NCBI RefSeq assembly: GCF_030489605.1
Contig: NZ_JAUKFY010000008.1
Span: 1-64,000, forward strand
Source of the DNA: Brevibacillus laterosporus
Lineage (GTDB): Bacteria > Bacillota > Bacilli > Brevibacillales > Brevibacillaceae
Direction of reading: 5' to 3'
DNA length: 64,000 nucleotides
Below, piece after piece: positions 1 to 7,079 of the stretch. The first letter of the stretch is position 1; each line of letters opens with the position of its first letter. The notes beneath the pieces are model-generated. The model had not been told where the DNA came from. It did no database searches and worked only from the letters and a program-made list of their open reading frames with translations. Position numbers and translations under genes: made by a program.

Positions 1-1
1 G

Positions 2-55
2 GATATTGATAAGATTACGCTAGGTATAGCGCAACGGCTGGCAGAGGTTTGTTAA
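2..55 (+). CDS. C-terminal end of an unidentified protein
   Basis: The first bases read in one open frame, ending in AQRLAEVC and a TAA stop. Only 17 residues are visible, so no family can be assigned. A strong terminator about 100 bp downstream on the same strand fits the end of a transcription unit. Because an integrase gene and a tRNA lie to the right, this gene could belong to an integrated element whose other end is outside the window; that is inference. Confidence 0.4.
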   Translation, partial: DIDKITLGIAQRLAEVC

Positions 56-109
56 TAAGACAGGCGAGTAAAGGGATGAACTAAGCGTTCACTCCTAAAC
101 AGCTAAAAG

Positions 110-132
110 GTCTAGTTCAGCATGAACCAGAC
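110..132. repeat. imperfect inverted repeat (GTCTAGTTC / GAACCAGAC)
   Basis: Two 9-base arms separated by 5 bases pair with one A-C mismatch. There is no T-tract, so it is not a terminator. It could be an RNA hairpin or an operator. Nothing else is seen between the first gene fragment and the terminator at 158. Confidence 0.35.
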
Positions 133-157
133 AGGAATTAATAGTATAATGACAGGC

Positions 158-197
158 GCCCACTTATCGGTCTAACGGCTGGTAGGCGGGCTTTTTT
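158..197 (+). terminator. rho-independent terminator of the leftmost gene
   Basis: GCCCACTTATC pairs with GGTAGGCGGGC (one mismatch, two G-U pairs) across a 12-base loop and is followed by six T. The T-tract is also the outermost part of the left inverted repeat of the hydrolase cassette. Confidence 0.75.
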
Positions 198-229
198 ATA
201 TAAGGCGATGTTTTAAAACAATGTTGAAA
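191..229 (+). repeat. left arm of a 39-bp terminal inverted repeat
   Basis: The outer 16 bases (191-206) are the exact reverse complement of 1202-1217. The match continues inward to 229/1179 with only three mismatches, 36 of 39 overall. The two arms bound a 1,027-bp segment holding a single alpha/beta hydrolase gene and no transposase. This is the form expected of a non-autonomous, MITE-like cassette. No target-site duplication could be seen. Confidence 0.75.
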
Positions 230-312
230 TTAAATAACTTTTAAGGGAAGCCATTTTGACTTCCCTTAATTCGCTTTTAAAGAAATTTATACATCAATCA
301 TTTTTATTATCA

Positions 313-1020
313 TTAAACGTAAATATGTTTTTTCAGCCATTGTCTGAAATACTGCAACTGTTCCTCAGAATGGAAATAGTGTTCTCCATTCTCCATTACT
401 TGCAAATTACAGTTAAAACGTTTATTAAATTCAGATACAACGTCAAACTCACATAAGTTATCTTCTGAACCATAGAGAATTGAAGTTGGACTATTCCAAG
501 CAACAATAGGATGTTCTTTCACATAACAGTAGTAATCCCAATAGAGAGTTTGTCCAATAGGTGTAGAAATTTCTTTCTCTATTTTTAGTCTACTCTCACT
601 TACGTTAAACCATGTCATCATATTATTTATGATACGTTCCATATTTACCACAGGAGAGAGAAACAAGCACTGCTTCAACGGCTCATTGCTATATTCTAAT
701 AGGCTAAAATACGCTCCCATGCTACAAGCAAAAAGGCTTATATGATTTGATAACGATTTTGCATAGGTCATAATTGTATTAAGGTCTTGAACACAGTTTT
801 GAACTTTGCAAAGATAAGTATCATTCTTACGGTCACCATGTTGAGGCAAATCAAAACTAAGCACTTGATAACCTACTGCTGTTGCTTCTTCTGCAAATAC
901 AATAATCGAGTCATCTGCCTTATTTGACATGTCACCATGCACCACCACAAATAACTTATCTGATTTGTCACCCCACAAAATTGCTGGAATGTTTTCTATT
1001 TTAAAATTATTTTTTATCAT
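313..1020 (-). CDS. alpha/beta hydrolase (cassette gene)
   Basis: The 235-residue protein has an alpha/beta-hydrolase layout without signal peptide or membrane segment, so it should be cytoplasmic. The nucleophile elbow is A-C-S-M-G, giving Ser100. Asp187 (in YGSEDN) and His214 or His217 (in GEHYFH) complete a plausible triad, and HGD at 28-30 is the oxyanion-side motif. The substrate cannot be inferred. The start is ATG with GGAGGAT just upstream. It is the only full gene between the inverted repeats at 191-229 and 1179-1217 and reads on the minus strand toward the left arm. Its A+T-rich coding and isolation suggest transfer. An 8-codon ORF with its own ribosome site lies about 65 bases upstream and may be a leader peptide. 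Confidence 0.8.
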   Translation of the reverse strand: MIKNNFKIENIPAILWGDKSDKLFVVVHGDMSNKADDSIIVFAEEATAVGYQVLSFDLPQHGDRKNDTYLCKVQNCVQDLNTIMTYAKSLSNHISLFACSMGAYFSLLEYSNEPLKQCLFLSPVVNMERIINNMMTWFNVSESRLKIEKEISTPIGQTLYWDYYCYVKEHPIVAWNSPTSILYGSEDNLCEFDVVSEFNKRFNCNLQVMENGEHYFHSEEQLQYFRQWLKKHIYV

Positions 1021-1084
1021 TACAATTTATCCTCCATGAAATATAAATAATTCGTCATTCCAAATATTACAAATGTATATATAC

Positions 1085-1111
1085 CTAAATAAATATTGGC
1101 TCTCTTGCCAT
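1085..1111 (-). CDS. possible 8-residue leader peptide MAREPIFI
   Basis: On the minus strand a GGAGG sequence, well spaced, precedes ATG and eight codons ending in TAG. It lies between the promoter at 1147-1177 and the hydrolase start at 1020. Very short, well-initiated ORFs ahead of a resistance-type enzyme gene are typical of translational attenuation. I could not find a convincing hairpin that hides the hydrolase ribosome site, so the role is inference and the ORF may be untranslated. Confidence 0.35.
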   Translation of the reverse strand: MAREPIFI

Positions 1112-1146
1112 AATAATACCTCCAAACCTGTATGTATATATGGCTT

Positions 1147-1177
1147 ATTATAGTATATCTTCTATTTAATATATCAA
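1147..1177 (-). promoter_or_regulatory. candidate sigma-A promoter for the hydrolase
   Basis: On the minus strand TTGATA and TATAAT are separated by 19 bp. The spacing is longer than optimal, and the -35 hexamer lies just inside the right inverted repeat. It is positioned to transcribe the leader ORF and the hydrolase. Confidence 0.5.
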
Positions 1178-1178
1178 T

Positions 1179-1217
1179 TTTCAACATTTATTTAAAACAT
1201 AGCCTTATATAAAAAAG
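1179..1217 (-). repeat. right arm of the 39-bp terminal inverted repeat
   Basis: This is the partner of 191-229, with 16 perfect outer bases and three mismatches over 39. Its outermost bases are the T-tract of the integrase terminator on the minus strand. Confidence 0.75.
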
Positions 1218-1234
1218 ACCGCGTCTTAGCGGTC
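1211..1234 (-). terminator. terminator of the integrase gene
   Basis: On the minus strand a perfect 6-bp stem (GACCGC / GCGGTC) with a 6-base loop is followed by six T. The stem begins inside the last codons, so the hairpin overlaps the integrase stop codon. Confidence 0.8.
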
Positions 1235-2197
1235 ACTAACTGCAATCTCATTTAGGGGCGTGTACTTACTATGAGCGTGGGTGATATCGTCATGGCTCAG
1301 GTTTAGGTAGCGTTTCGTTGTTGATACATCGGCATGCCCAAGTATTTTGCTCAAGGTTACTATGTTTCCGCCATTTAATAAAAAATTGGTGGCGAATGAG
1401 TGGCGTAAGGTGTGCGGAGAGACCCGGAACGTTTCGTTTAACCCCGACCTCTTGCCGTATTCATGCATACGACTTCTAAGACGACTATCTGACATTGGAT
1501 TGCCGTTATTGTTGACGAAAACAAGACGTACTCCGGAGCCAAAGAACTCTCTTGTTTCAGCTACTAGCAGTTTTAACAGTTTAGCCATAGAAGGGGAGAT
1601 TGGAACCGCGCGAGTCTTTCGGTTTTTGTTTTTGGCTCCCGGTAACAAAATGACATGGTTATCGAAATCTACGTCGTTCAATTCTAATGAATTAATCTCA
1701 CACGAACGTAGACCAGAGTCGTAAGCTAAGAGTATCGCGCAGTAGTCACGGAACCCTGCAAAAGTCCCTTTATCAATGTAAGAAAGTAGACGCTTGATTT
1801 CTGATGTTCCAAACACTCTCAACACTTTCTCATCGTCGCGTAGTTTCTGCAAGTGAGTAGTGGGGTTTTCGGTAACAACTCCGTCCCTAACTAGACGATT
1901 AAACATTGCTTTTAATGCGCGCACTCTGACGTTCACTGTTCCGGCCGCTAGGCCCCGATCCAGACAATGACGTACGTAACTACGAAAATGATCAAGAGTT
2001 ACATCGTCTACAAAACGGATACCCCCGTCTCGTTCCTCATTCAGAGTTCCAAACACCCATCCCCACACTTTGCGGTAATCTTTAAGTGTACGAGGACGAT
2101 AGCTTTCTGAGGCCGCAGAGTTTAATACTTTTTGCAGAGCCTCGTCCAAGGACACCCTCTCCAATGGCCTAGAGATATACCTACGTTTTACAGCCAA
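1226..2197 (-). CDS. tyrosine recombinase / integrase
   Basis: The 323-residue protein has an N-terminal SAM-like core-binding domain (about 15-110) and a C-terminal catalytic domain with a complete active site: Arg164, a Lys around 189-194, His262 and Arg265 (HTLRHSF), His288 (LGHAD) and nucleophile Tyr297 (TKRYL). It should cut and rejoin DNA by the Xer/phage-integrase mechanism. It starts with TTG and a weak GGGGG ribosome site that lies inside the upstream hairpin. It reads away from tRNA-Arg and sits beside the 3' end of that tRNA, the usual layout of an element integrated at a tRNA gene. It is too divergent from XerC/XerD in context (no codY-hslVU or spoII neighbours) to be called a housekeeping recombinase. 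Confidence 0.9.
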   Translation of the reverse strand: MAVKRRYISRPLERVSLDEALQKVLNSAASESYRPRTLKDYRKVWGWVFGTLNEERDGGIRFVDDVTLDHFRSYVRHCLDRGLAAGTVNVRVRALKAMFNRLVRDGVVTENPTTHLQKLRDDEKVLRVFGTSEIKRLLSYIDKGTFAGFRDYCAILLAYDSGLRSCEINSLELNDVDFDNHVILLPGAKNKNRKTRAVPISPSMAKLLKLLVAETREFFGSGVRLVFVNNNGNPMSDSRLRSRMHEYGKRSGLNETFRVSPHTLRHSFATNFLLNGGNIVTLSKILGHADVSTTKRYLNLSHDDITHAHSKYTPLNEIAVSDR

Positions 2198-2198
2198 A

Positions 2199-2228
2199 AT
2201 AAAAACCCCCGTTTCGAATACGGAGGTT
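2199..2228 (-). terminator. terminator of tRNA-Arg, just upstream of the integrase start
   Basis: On the minus strand CCTCCGT pairs with ACGGGGG (one G-U) and runs into TTTTTATTTT. It should end tRNA-Arg transcripts before they enter the integrase gene. The integrase start is only a few bases after the hairpin, so the hairpin may also mask its ribosome site. Confidence 0.65.
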
Positions 2229-2357
2229 TACGTTTTATAACGAATACACAGTCGAGATGTCGAACGCGGTCTAACCGAACGATTCCGCATGAACGCGGTC
2301 TATCCTTGCGATTAAATCACCGCCAAAATCCCGTTAAATCAACGTTTTATTACGATA

Positions 2358-2432
2358 TGGTACGCCCGATAGGAATCGAACCTACGCACGCGGTTCCGGA
2401 GACCGCTGCTCTATCCACTGAGCTACGGGCGC
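2358..2432 (-). tRNA. tRNA-Arg (anticodon CCG)
   Basis: The minus strand folds into a full cloverleaf. The acceptor stem GCGCCCG pairs with CGGGCGT. The anticodon arm is GCGGT-CTCCGGA-ACCGC, with anticodon CCG reading CGG. The T loop is GTTCGATTC, and CCA is encoded. A consensus promoter lies upstream. The 3' end points at the integrase gene and is a likely attachment site. Confidence 0.95.
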
Positions 2433-2455
2433 ATATGTTTCAGACAACAAAGTTT

Positions 2456-2484
2456 ATTATATACGAAAATGGAGCATAGGACAA
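2456..2484 (-). promoter_or_regulatory. sigma-A promoter of tRNA-Arg
   Basis: On the minus strand TTGTCC and a perfect TATAAT are separated by 17 bp, about 24 bases upstream of the tRNA 5' end. Confidence 0.75.
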
Positions 2485-2582
2485 CTTTTTTACTGTATGA
2501 TTTAAAAAGAGCAATAAAAAAGAGTCTTTGCCGAGCCAATCTTGATATACTGTATGAAAAGTGTGCCAATAAAAGATACGTC

Positions 2583-2612
2583 TTGGCAGGAAAATTGCAT
2601 GAACGCTATAAT
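2583..2612 (+). promoter_or_regulatory. rpoN promoter: sigma-A promoter with an overlapping sigma-54 -24/-12 element
   Basis: TTGGCA and TATAAT separated by 18 bp form a sigma-A promoter. Within it, 2584-2599 reads TGGCAGGAAAATTGCA. This has the sigma-54 GG and GC dinucleotides at exactly 10 bp spacing and matches the consensus TGGCACRNNNNTTGCW at nearly every fixed base. Both elements are directly visible. That sigma-54 holoenzyme binds here and affects rpoN expression is inference. Confidence 0.65.
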
Positions 2613-2696
2613 AGAGGAAGAGAGTAAGGTAGGGTGGAAAGAAGCTGTTGGAGCTATCTACAGCTTGATGGTTTCCGACGGGAGGAGGAATGCAAT

Positions 2697-4082
2697 ATGA
2701 ATATGGGCTTAGGTTTGTATCAAGAACAGACGTTAAAGTTAGTGATGACGCCTGAATTGCGTCAAGCTATTACGATATTGCAGTTTTCGGCCATTGATCT
2801 GATGAATTATTTGCAGGAACAAGCGATCGAAAATCCAGTGATTGATCTTCAGGAAATTGCGGTTGCCCAAGAACCGTTGCCTGCAGATAAACGGGAAAAG
2901 AGCTTGGACTTTGATTGGAAGGAATTATTGAATAATCCGGGGCATAATGATTTTTCAGTCAACAGAGATGAAAGCGCCTACAATCCTCTAGATTATGTGA
3001 GTGATACACGAACCACCTTATTTTCTCATTTGGAAGAACAACTCGGTTATGTAAAAAGATTGACGCCAGTACAACGTCAGATTGCCCGATACATTATAGG
3101 AAATCTTGATGAGCGAGGTTATCTAGAAGTGCCTGTTACTGACATCAAGGAGCGGTTAGGAGTTGATTTGGAGGAGGCAGAGGATGTTCTTCGAGTGATT
3201 CAGCATCTAGACCCGGCTGGTGTGGCTGCGCGTTCGCTAGAAGAATGCTTGCTGTTACAACTAGAGCATGAGGGACTCGATGACGAACATATCGTAGAAG
3301 TTATTAAGCATCATCTAGTTGATCTGGCAAATAATCGTTTTGGGAAAATAGCTGAACAGCTTCATATTAGCGTAGGTGATGTACAACGGATTGCCGATTT
3401 GGTTCGTACATTGAATCCGAGACCTGGAGCGGCCTATAGCAGCGCAGATATACGCTACATTGTTCCTGATGTTACAGTTGAAAAGGTAATGGGAGAATAT
3501 ATTGTTATTGTCAACGATTCTTCGTTACCGCGATTGTCTATCAATCCCTTTTATGAACGAATGCTAAAAGAGAAAACTGAGAAGGATGAGGCTCGGCAAT
3601 TTGTTCATGAAAAACTAAATGCAGCGGTGTGGCTTGCAAAAAGCCTAGAGCAAAGAAGAATGACCCTGTTGCGTGTAACACAGGCGATTGTTGACTTGCA
3701 GAATGACTTTTTTGAGAAAGGGATTCATTATTTAAAACCGATGACTCAAAAAGATATTGCGGAGCGAGTTCAACTGCATGAATCTACAATCAGTCGTGCT
3801 ACCAGCAATAAATACGTACAAACTCCCCGCGGTGTTTTCGAATTAAAGTACTTCTTTACTTCGGCTTTGTCTACGGCAAGCGGAGAAGCGGCATCTTCAG
3901 AAAGCGTGAAGAAACGCATCAAAGCTTTCATTGACAAAGAAGATCGGAATAAACCATATTCGGATCAAAAGCTGGCTGAATTGCTTGAAAAAGAAGGGGT
4001 TGAAATCTCGCGGCGTACCGTGGCTAAATATCGAGAGGAAATGCTGATCTTATCGTCTGCTAAACGAAAGCGCTTTTTGTAA
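2697..4082 (+). CDS. rpoN: RNA polymerase sigma-54 factor
   Basis: The 461-residue protein has the three regions of sigma-54. An N-terminal glutamine/leucine-rich activator-interaction segment begins MGLGLYQEQTLKLVMTPEL. A core-binding domain covers about 80-260, and a DNA-binding region ends in the RpoN box, SRRTVAKYREEM near residues 438-449, which contacts the -24 element. I chose ATG 2697 because GGAGGAGG lies 7 bases upstream; a longer GTG frame from 2634 lacks a ribosome site. In Bacillales (SigL) it serves catabolic genes that need an AAA activator. The window carries such an activator at 53603. Its own promoter region contains a sigma-54-like element. Confidence 0.95.
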   Translation: MNMGLGLYQEQTLKLVMTPELRQAITILQFSAIDLMNYLQEQAIENPVIDLQEIAVAQEPLPADKREKSLDFDWKELLNNPGHNDFSVNRDESAYNPLDYVSDTRTTLFSHLEEQLGYVKRLTPVQRQIARYIIGNLDERGYLEVPVTDIKERLGVDLEEAEDVLRVIQHLDPAGVAARSLEECLLLQLEHEGLDDEHIVEVIKHHLVDLANNRFGKIAEQLHISVGDVQRIADLVRTLNPRPGAAYSSADIRYIVPDVTVEKVMGEYIVIVNDSSLPRLSINPFYERMLKEKTEKDEARQFVHEKLNAAVWLAKSLEQRRMTLLRVTQAIVDLQNDFFEKGIHYLKPMTQKDIAERVQLHESTISRATSNKYVQTPRGVFELKYFFTSALSTASGEAASSESVKKRIKAFIDKEDRNKPYSDQKLAELLEKEGVEISRRTVAKYREEMLILSSAKRKRFL

Positions 4083-4132
4083 TGATAAAAAGAATGTAAA
4101 ATAAGAGTAGATAAAGGAGCCAACCCAAAAAC

Positions 4133-4432
4133 ATGGCTAGCGAAGCAAGCAAACGATTACAATCAGATCATATTGAAATAATTTTATATGGCAAGCCCGG
4201 CTGTCACTTGTGTGATGATGTTGAGGAGCATATCAGACGATTAGCTGGGGAATTTCCGGTCAGGTATAAAGTTGTCGACATCACTTTAGATATGCAATTA
4301 GAGGAAAAGTACATGTTTACGATTCCCGTAGTTGAAATTAACGGGCTAGAAGCATTTGTATCTGTAGACTCGGTTGTTACCGAGGAGGAATTACGCCTAT
4401 ATTTGCAACAAAAAATGGGTAAATGTGAATAA
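4133..4432 (+). CDS. glutaredoxin-like / DUF836 thioredoxin-fold protein
   Basis: The small 99-residue protein has a thioredoxin fold. ILYGKPGCHLCDD places a CxxC redox motif (C-H-L-C) after the first beta strand. The cis-proline loop follows in FTIPVVEING. It is therefore likely a cytoplasmic thiol-disulfide protein of the glutaredoxin-like DUF836 group. It follows rpoN by 50 bp on the same strand and is probably cotranscribed. The ribosome site AAGGAG is 13 bases from the ATG, longer than ideal. The partner is unknown. Confidence 0.8.
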   Translation: MASEASKRLQSDHIEIILYGKPGCHLCDDVEEHIRRLAGEFPVRYKVVDITLDMQLEEKYMFTIPVVEINGLEAFVSVDSVVTEEELRLYLQQKMGKCE

Positions 4433-4455
4433 ATTAAGATTTCTATTTTGGCTTC

Positions 4456-4484
4456 TTGTCAGCTAGCAGAGTGTATGCTACATT
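4456..4484 (+). promoter_or_regulatory. sigma-A promoter of the cggR-glycolytic operon
   Basis: TTGTCA and TACATT are separated by 17 bp. The predicted start near 4491 lies upstream of the CggR operator, as in the B. subtilis arrangement. Confidence 0.65.
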
Positions 4485-4519
4485 AAGAGTAAGCATTCTG
4501 CTTATTTTTTTGAAAGCTG

Positions 4520-4557
4520 CGGGACATAATTTGTATGATGTGGGACGTTTTGAGTCC
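4520..4557 (+). promoter_or_regulatory. CggR operator
   Basis: Two direct half-sites, CGGGAC-N6-TGTA and TGGGAC-N6-AGTC, match the tandem CGGGACN6TGTC pattern known for the B. subtilis CggR operator. They lie downstream of the promoter, where bound CggR blocks RNA polymerase until fructose-1,6-bisphosphate is high. Confidence 0.75.
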
Positions 4558-4586
4558 CGTTAAGACTGGAAAAGGATGAATGTGGA

Positions 4587-5630
4587 ATGCGTACTTTATT
4601 AAATATCCAAAACAAGCTTGTTCCCGACCTCGTACAAGTATTGCGTAAACGATACGATCTTATGCAGTCGATTCGCCATTTGCAGCCTGTCGGTCGCAGG
4701 GCGTTAGCACAGAATTTACAAACGACTGAGCGCATCCTCAGGTCAGAAGTAGAGCTCCTCAAAGATATGGGCTTAATTCACGTCAGCCCGATTGGTATGA
4801 GCTGTACGGAAGAGGGAATCCATCTTTTAAAAGAAATGGATTCTATGGCAGATGAACTGTTCGGCTTTAACGACCTTGCCCTACAATTACAACACATCTT
4901 ACATATTCCAAAAGTAATTGTAGTTGCTGGTGACGTAGACGTATCGGAATGGGGTAAAAAGGAATTGGGACGAGTAGGAGCCCGGATATTAAAACAAGTC
5001 GTTCAAGAAGGTGACGTGGTTGCTGTTACAGGTGGGTCCACGATTGTATCGGTAGCTGAGCATGTTACTCCTTCCTCGCATTTTCGTGATGTGCAATTTG
5101 TGCCAGCGCGTGGTGGACTTGGGGAAAAGGTAGAAATGCAGGCTAATACGATTGCTTCTTCTCTTGCTGCAAAGTCAGGTGGAACCTATCATCTATTGCA
5201 TGTGCCTGATCGTTTAAGCCCTGATGTAGTTCAATCCTTATTGGGAGAAGCGCAGGTTGCTGAGGTTATGCAACTGCTTCACAAAGCTAGGGTGGTTATA
5301 CATGGGATTGGTGATGGAATGGCCATGGCTATGCGGCGTAAGTACACAGAAGAAGAGCTTGAAGTACTACGAGAGCTTGGGGCTGTTGGTGAAGCATTTG
5401 GATATTACTTTAATGAGGCAGGAGAAACCATCTATAAAATGCCGACCATTGGCTTGTCCCTAGAAGACGTGAAGCGAGCTGATGTAGTTTTATCCTTAGG
5501 TGGAGGCAGCAGCAAAGCAAAAGCAATCATGGCCTTTGCCAAACAAGCATGCCAAACCGTTTTAATTACCGATGAAGGTGCGGCTCGAGCCATTTTGGAA
5601 GAGCATCGTCAATCCTCTGCTACAATCTAA
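4587..5630 (+). CDS. cggR: central glycolytic genes regulator CggR (SorC/DeoR family)
   Basis: The 347-residue repressor has an N-terminal winged helix (about 10-75, including RRALAQNLQTTERILRSEVELLKDMG) and a C-terminal sugar-phosphate-binding domain. The latter contains VTGGSTIVSVAEH and DVVLSLGGGSSKAKAI, typical of the SorC fold that binds fructose-1,6-bisphosphate. It heads the gap-pgk-tpiA-gpmI-eno operon and has a matching operator upstream, so it should repress its own operon when glycolytic flux is low. The ATG follows AAAGGATG. Length matches B. subtilis CggR (340). Confidence 0.95.
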   Translation: MRTLLNIQNKLVPDLVQVLRKRYDLMQSIRHLQPVGRRALAQNLQTTERILRSEVELLKDMGLIHVSPIGMSCTEEGIHLLKEMDSMADELFGFNDLALQLQHILHIPKVIVVAGDVDVSEWGKKELGRVGARILKQVVQEGDVVAVTGGSTIVSVAEHVTPSSHFRDVQFVPARGGLGEKVEMQANTIASSLAAKSGGTYHLLHVPDRLSPDVVQSLLGEAQVAEVMQLLHKARVVIHGIGDGMAMAMRRKYTEEELEVLRELGAVGEAFGYYFNEAGETIYKMPTIGLSLEDVKRADVVLSLGGGSSKAKAIMAFAKQACQTVLITDEGAARAILEEHRQSSATI

Positions 5631-5825
5631 AATAACAGTTGCAGCCTTGGTATGTTTTGTAATTGTGTGTGGATACACTAATCATTGGAATTTGATTTTG
5701 TATCAGCCCTAGTGAAGCCTGCCTTGCAAACGTAATAGGATTAAGAGTTATAAATAAATCACGCGTTTGACAAGTAAAGGACCAGGGTAAAAAGATTTGT
5801 AGGCATGGAATTGGTTGGATAAAGT

Positions 5826-5854
5826 TTGACATACTAGGATCAAAGGCTTTTTAT
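5826..5854 (+). promoter_or_regulatory. candidate internal promoter for gapA
   Basis: The 328-bp gap between cggR and gapA contains TTGACA, a 17-bp spacer and TTTTAT. A second promoter or an RNA-processing site here would let gapA be expressed more than cggR. Nothing else recognisable lies between 5631 and 5958. Confidence 0.5.
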
Positions 5855-5946
5855 TCGTAACATGATTTTGTAATCGTCTAGTCATAGTAAGCTATGAACT
5901 GGTTCGATATAGATTCTCTAAAAATTATTCTAAGAGTGGAACTTAG

Positions 5947-6963
<1,017 letters not shown>

Positions 6964-6988
6964 GCCATACAAACTTTCATGTAATGTG

Positions 6989-7016
6989 AAAAGGGAGAGC
7001 TTCTCTCCCTTTTCCA
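6989..7016 (+). terminator. intra-operon hairpin between gapA and pgk
   Basis: An 11-bp perfect stem (AAAAGGGAGAG / CTCTCCCTTTT) with a 3-base loop ends in a T-tract. Located inside the operon, it probably terminates part of the transcripts and/or stabilises the gapA 3' end, keeping gapA above pgk-eno. Confidence 0.7.
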
Positions 7017-7079
7017 CTATGTATAAGCTAGATTAAGCAAGTATTTAGTCAGGTAACAAGTCTGAGGGGGGTACCTTCC

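Noticed and set aside
1-1226. Direct repeat of the tRNA-Arg 3' end as a left attachment site
   Set aside because: No copy of the T-arm or acceptor sequence was found in this interval, so element boundaries cannot be set inside the window.
2132-2479. 115-codon plus-strand ORF across the tRNA-Arg gene
   Set aside because: It runs antisense through the tRNA and the integrase start, and its translation contains the antisense tRNA sequence; no ribosome site or family resemblance.
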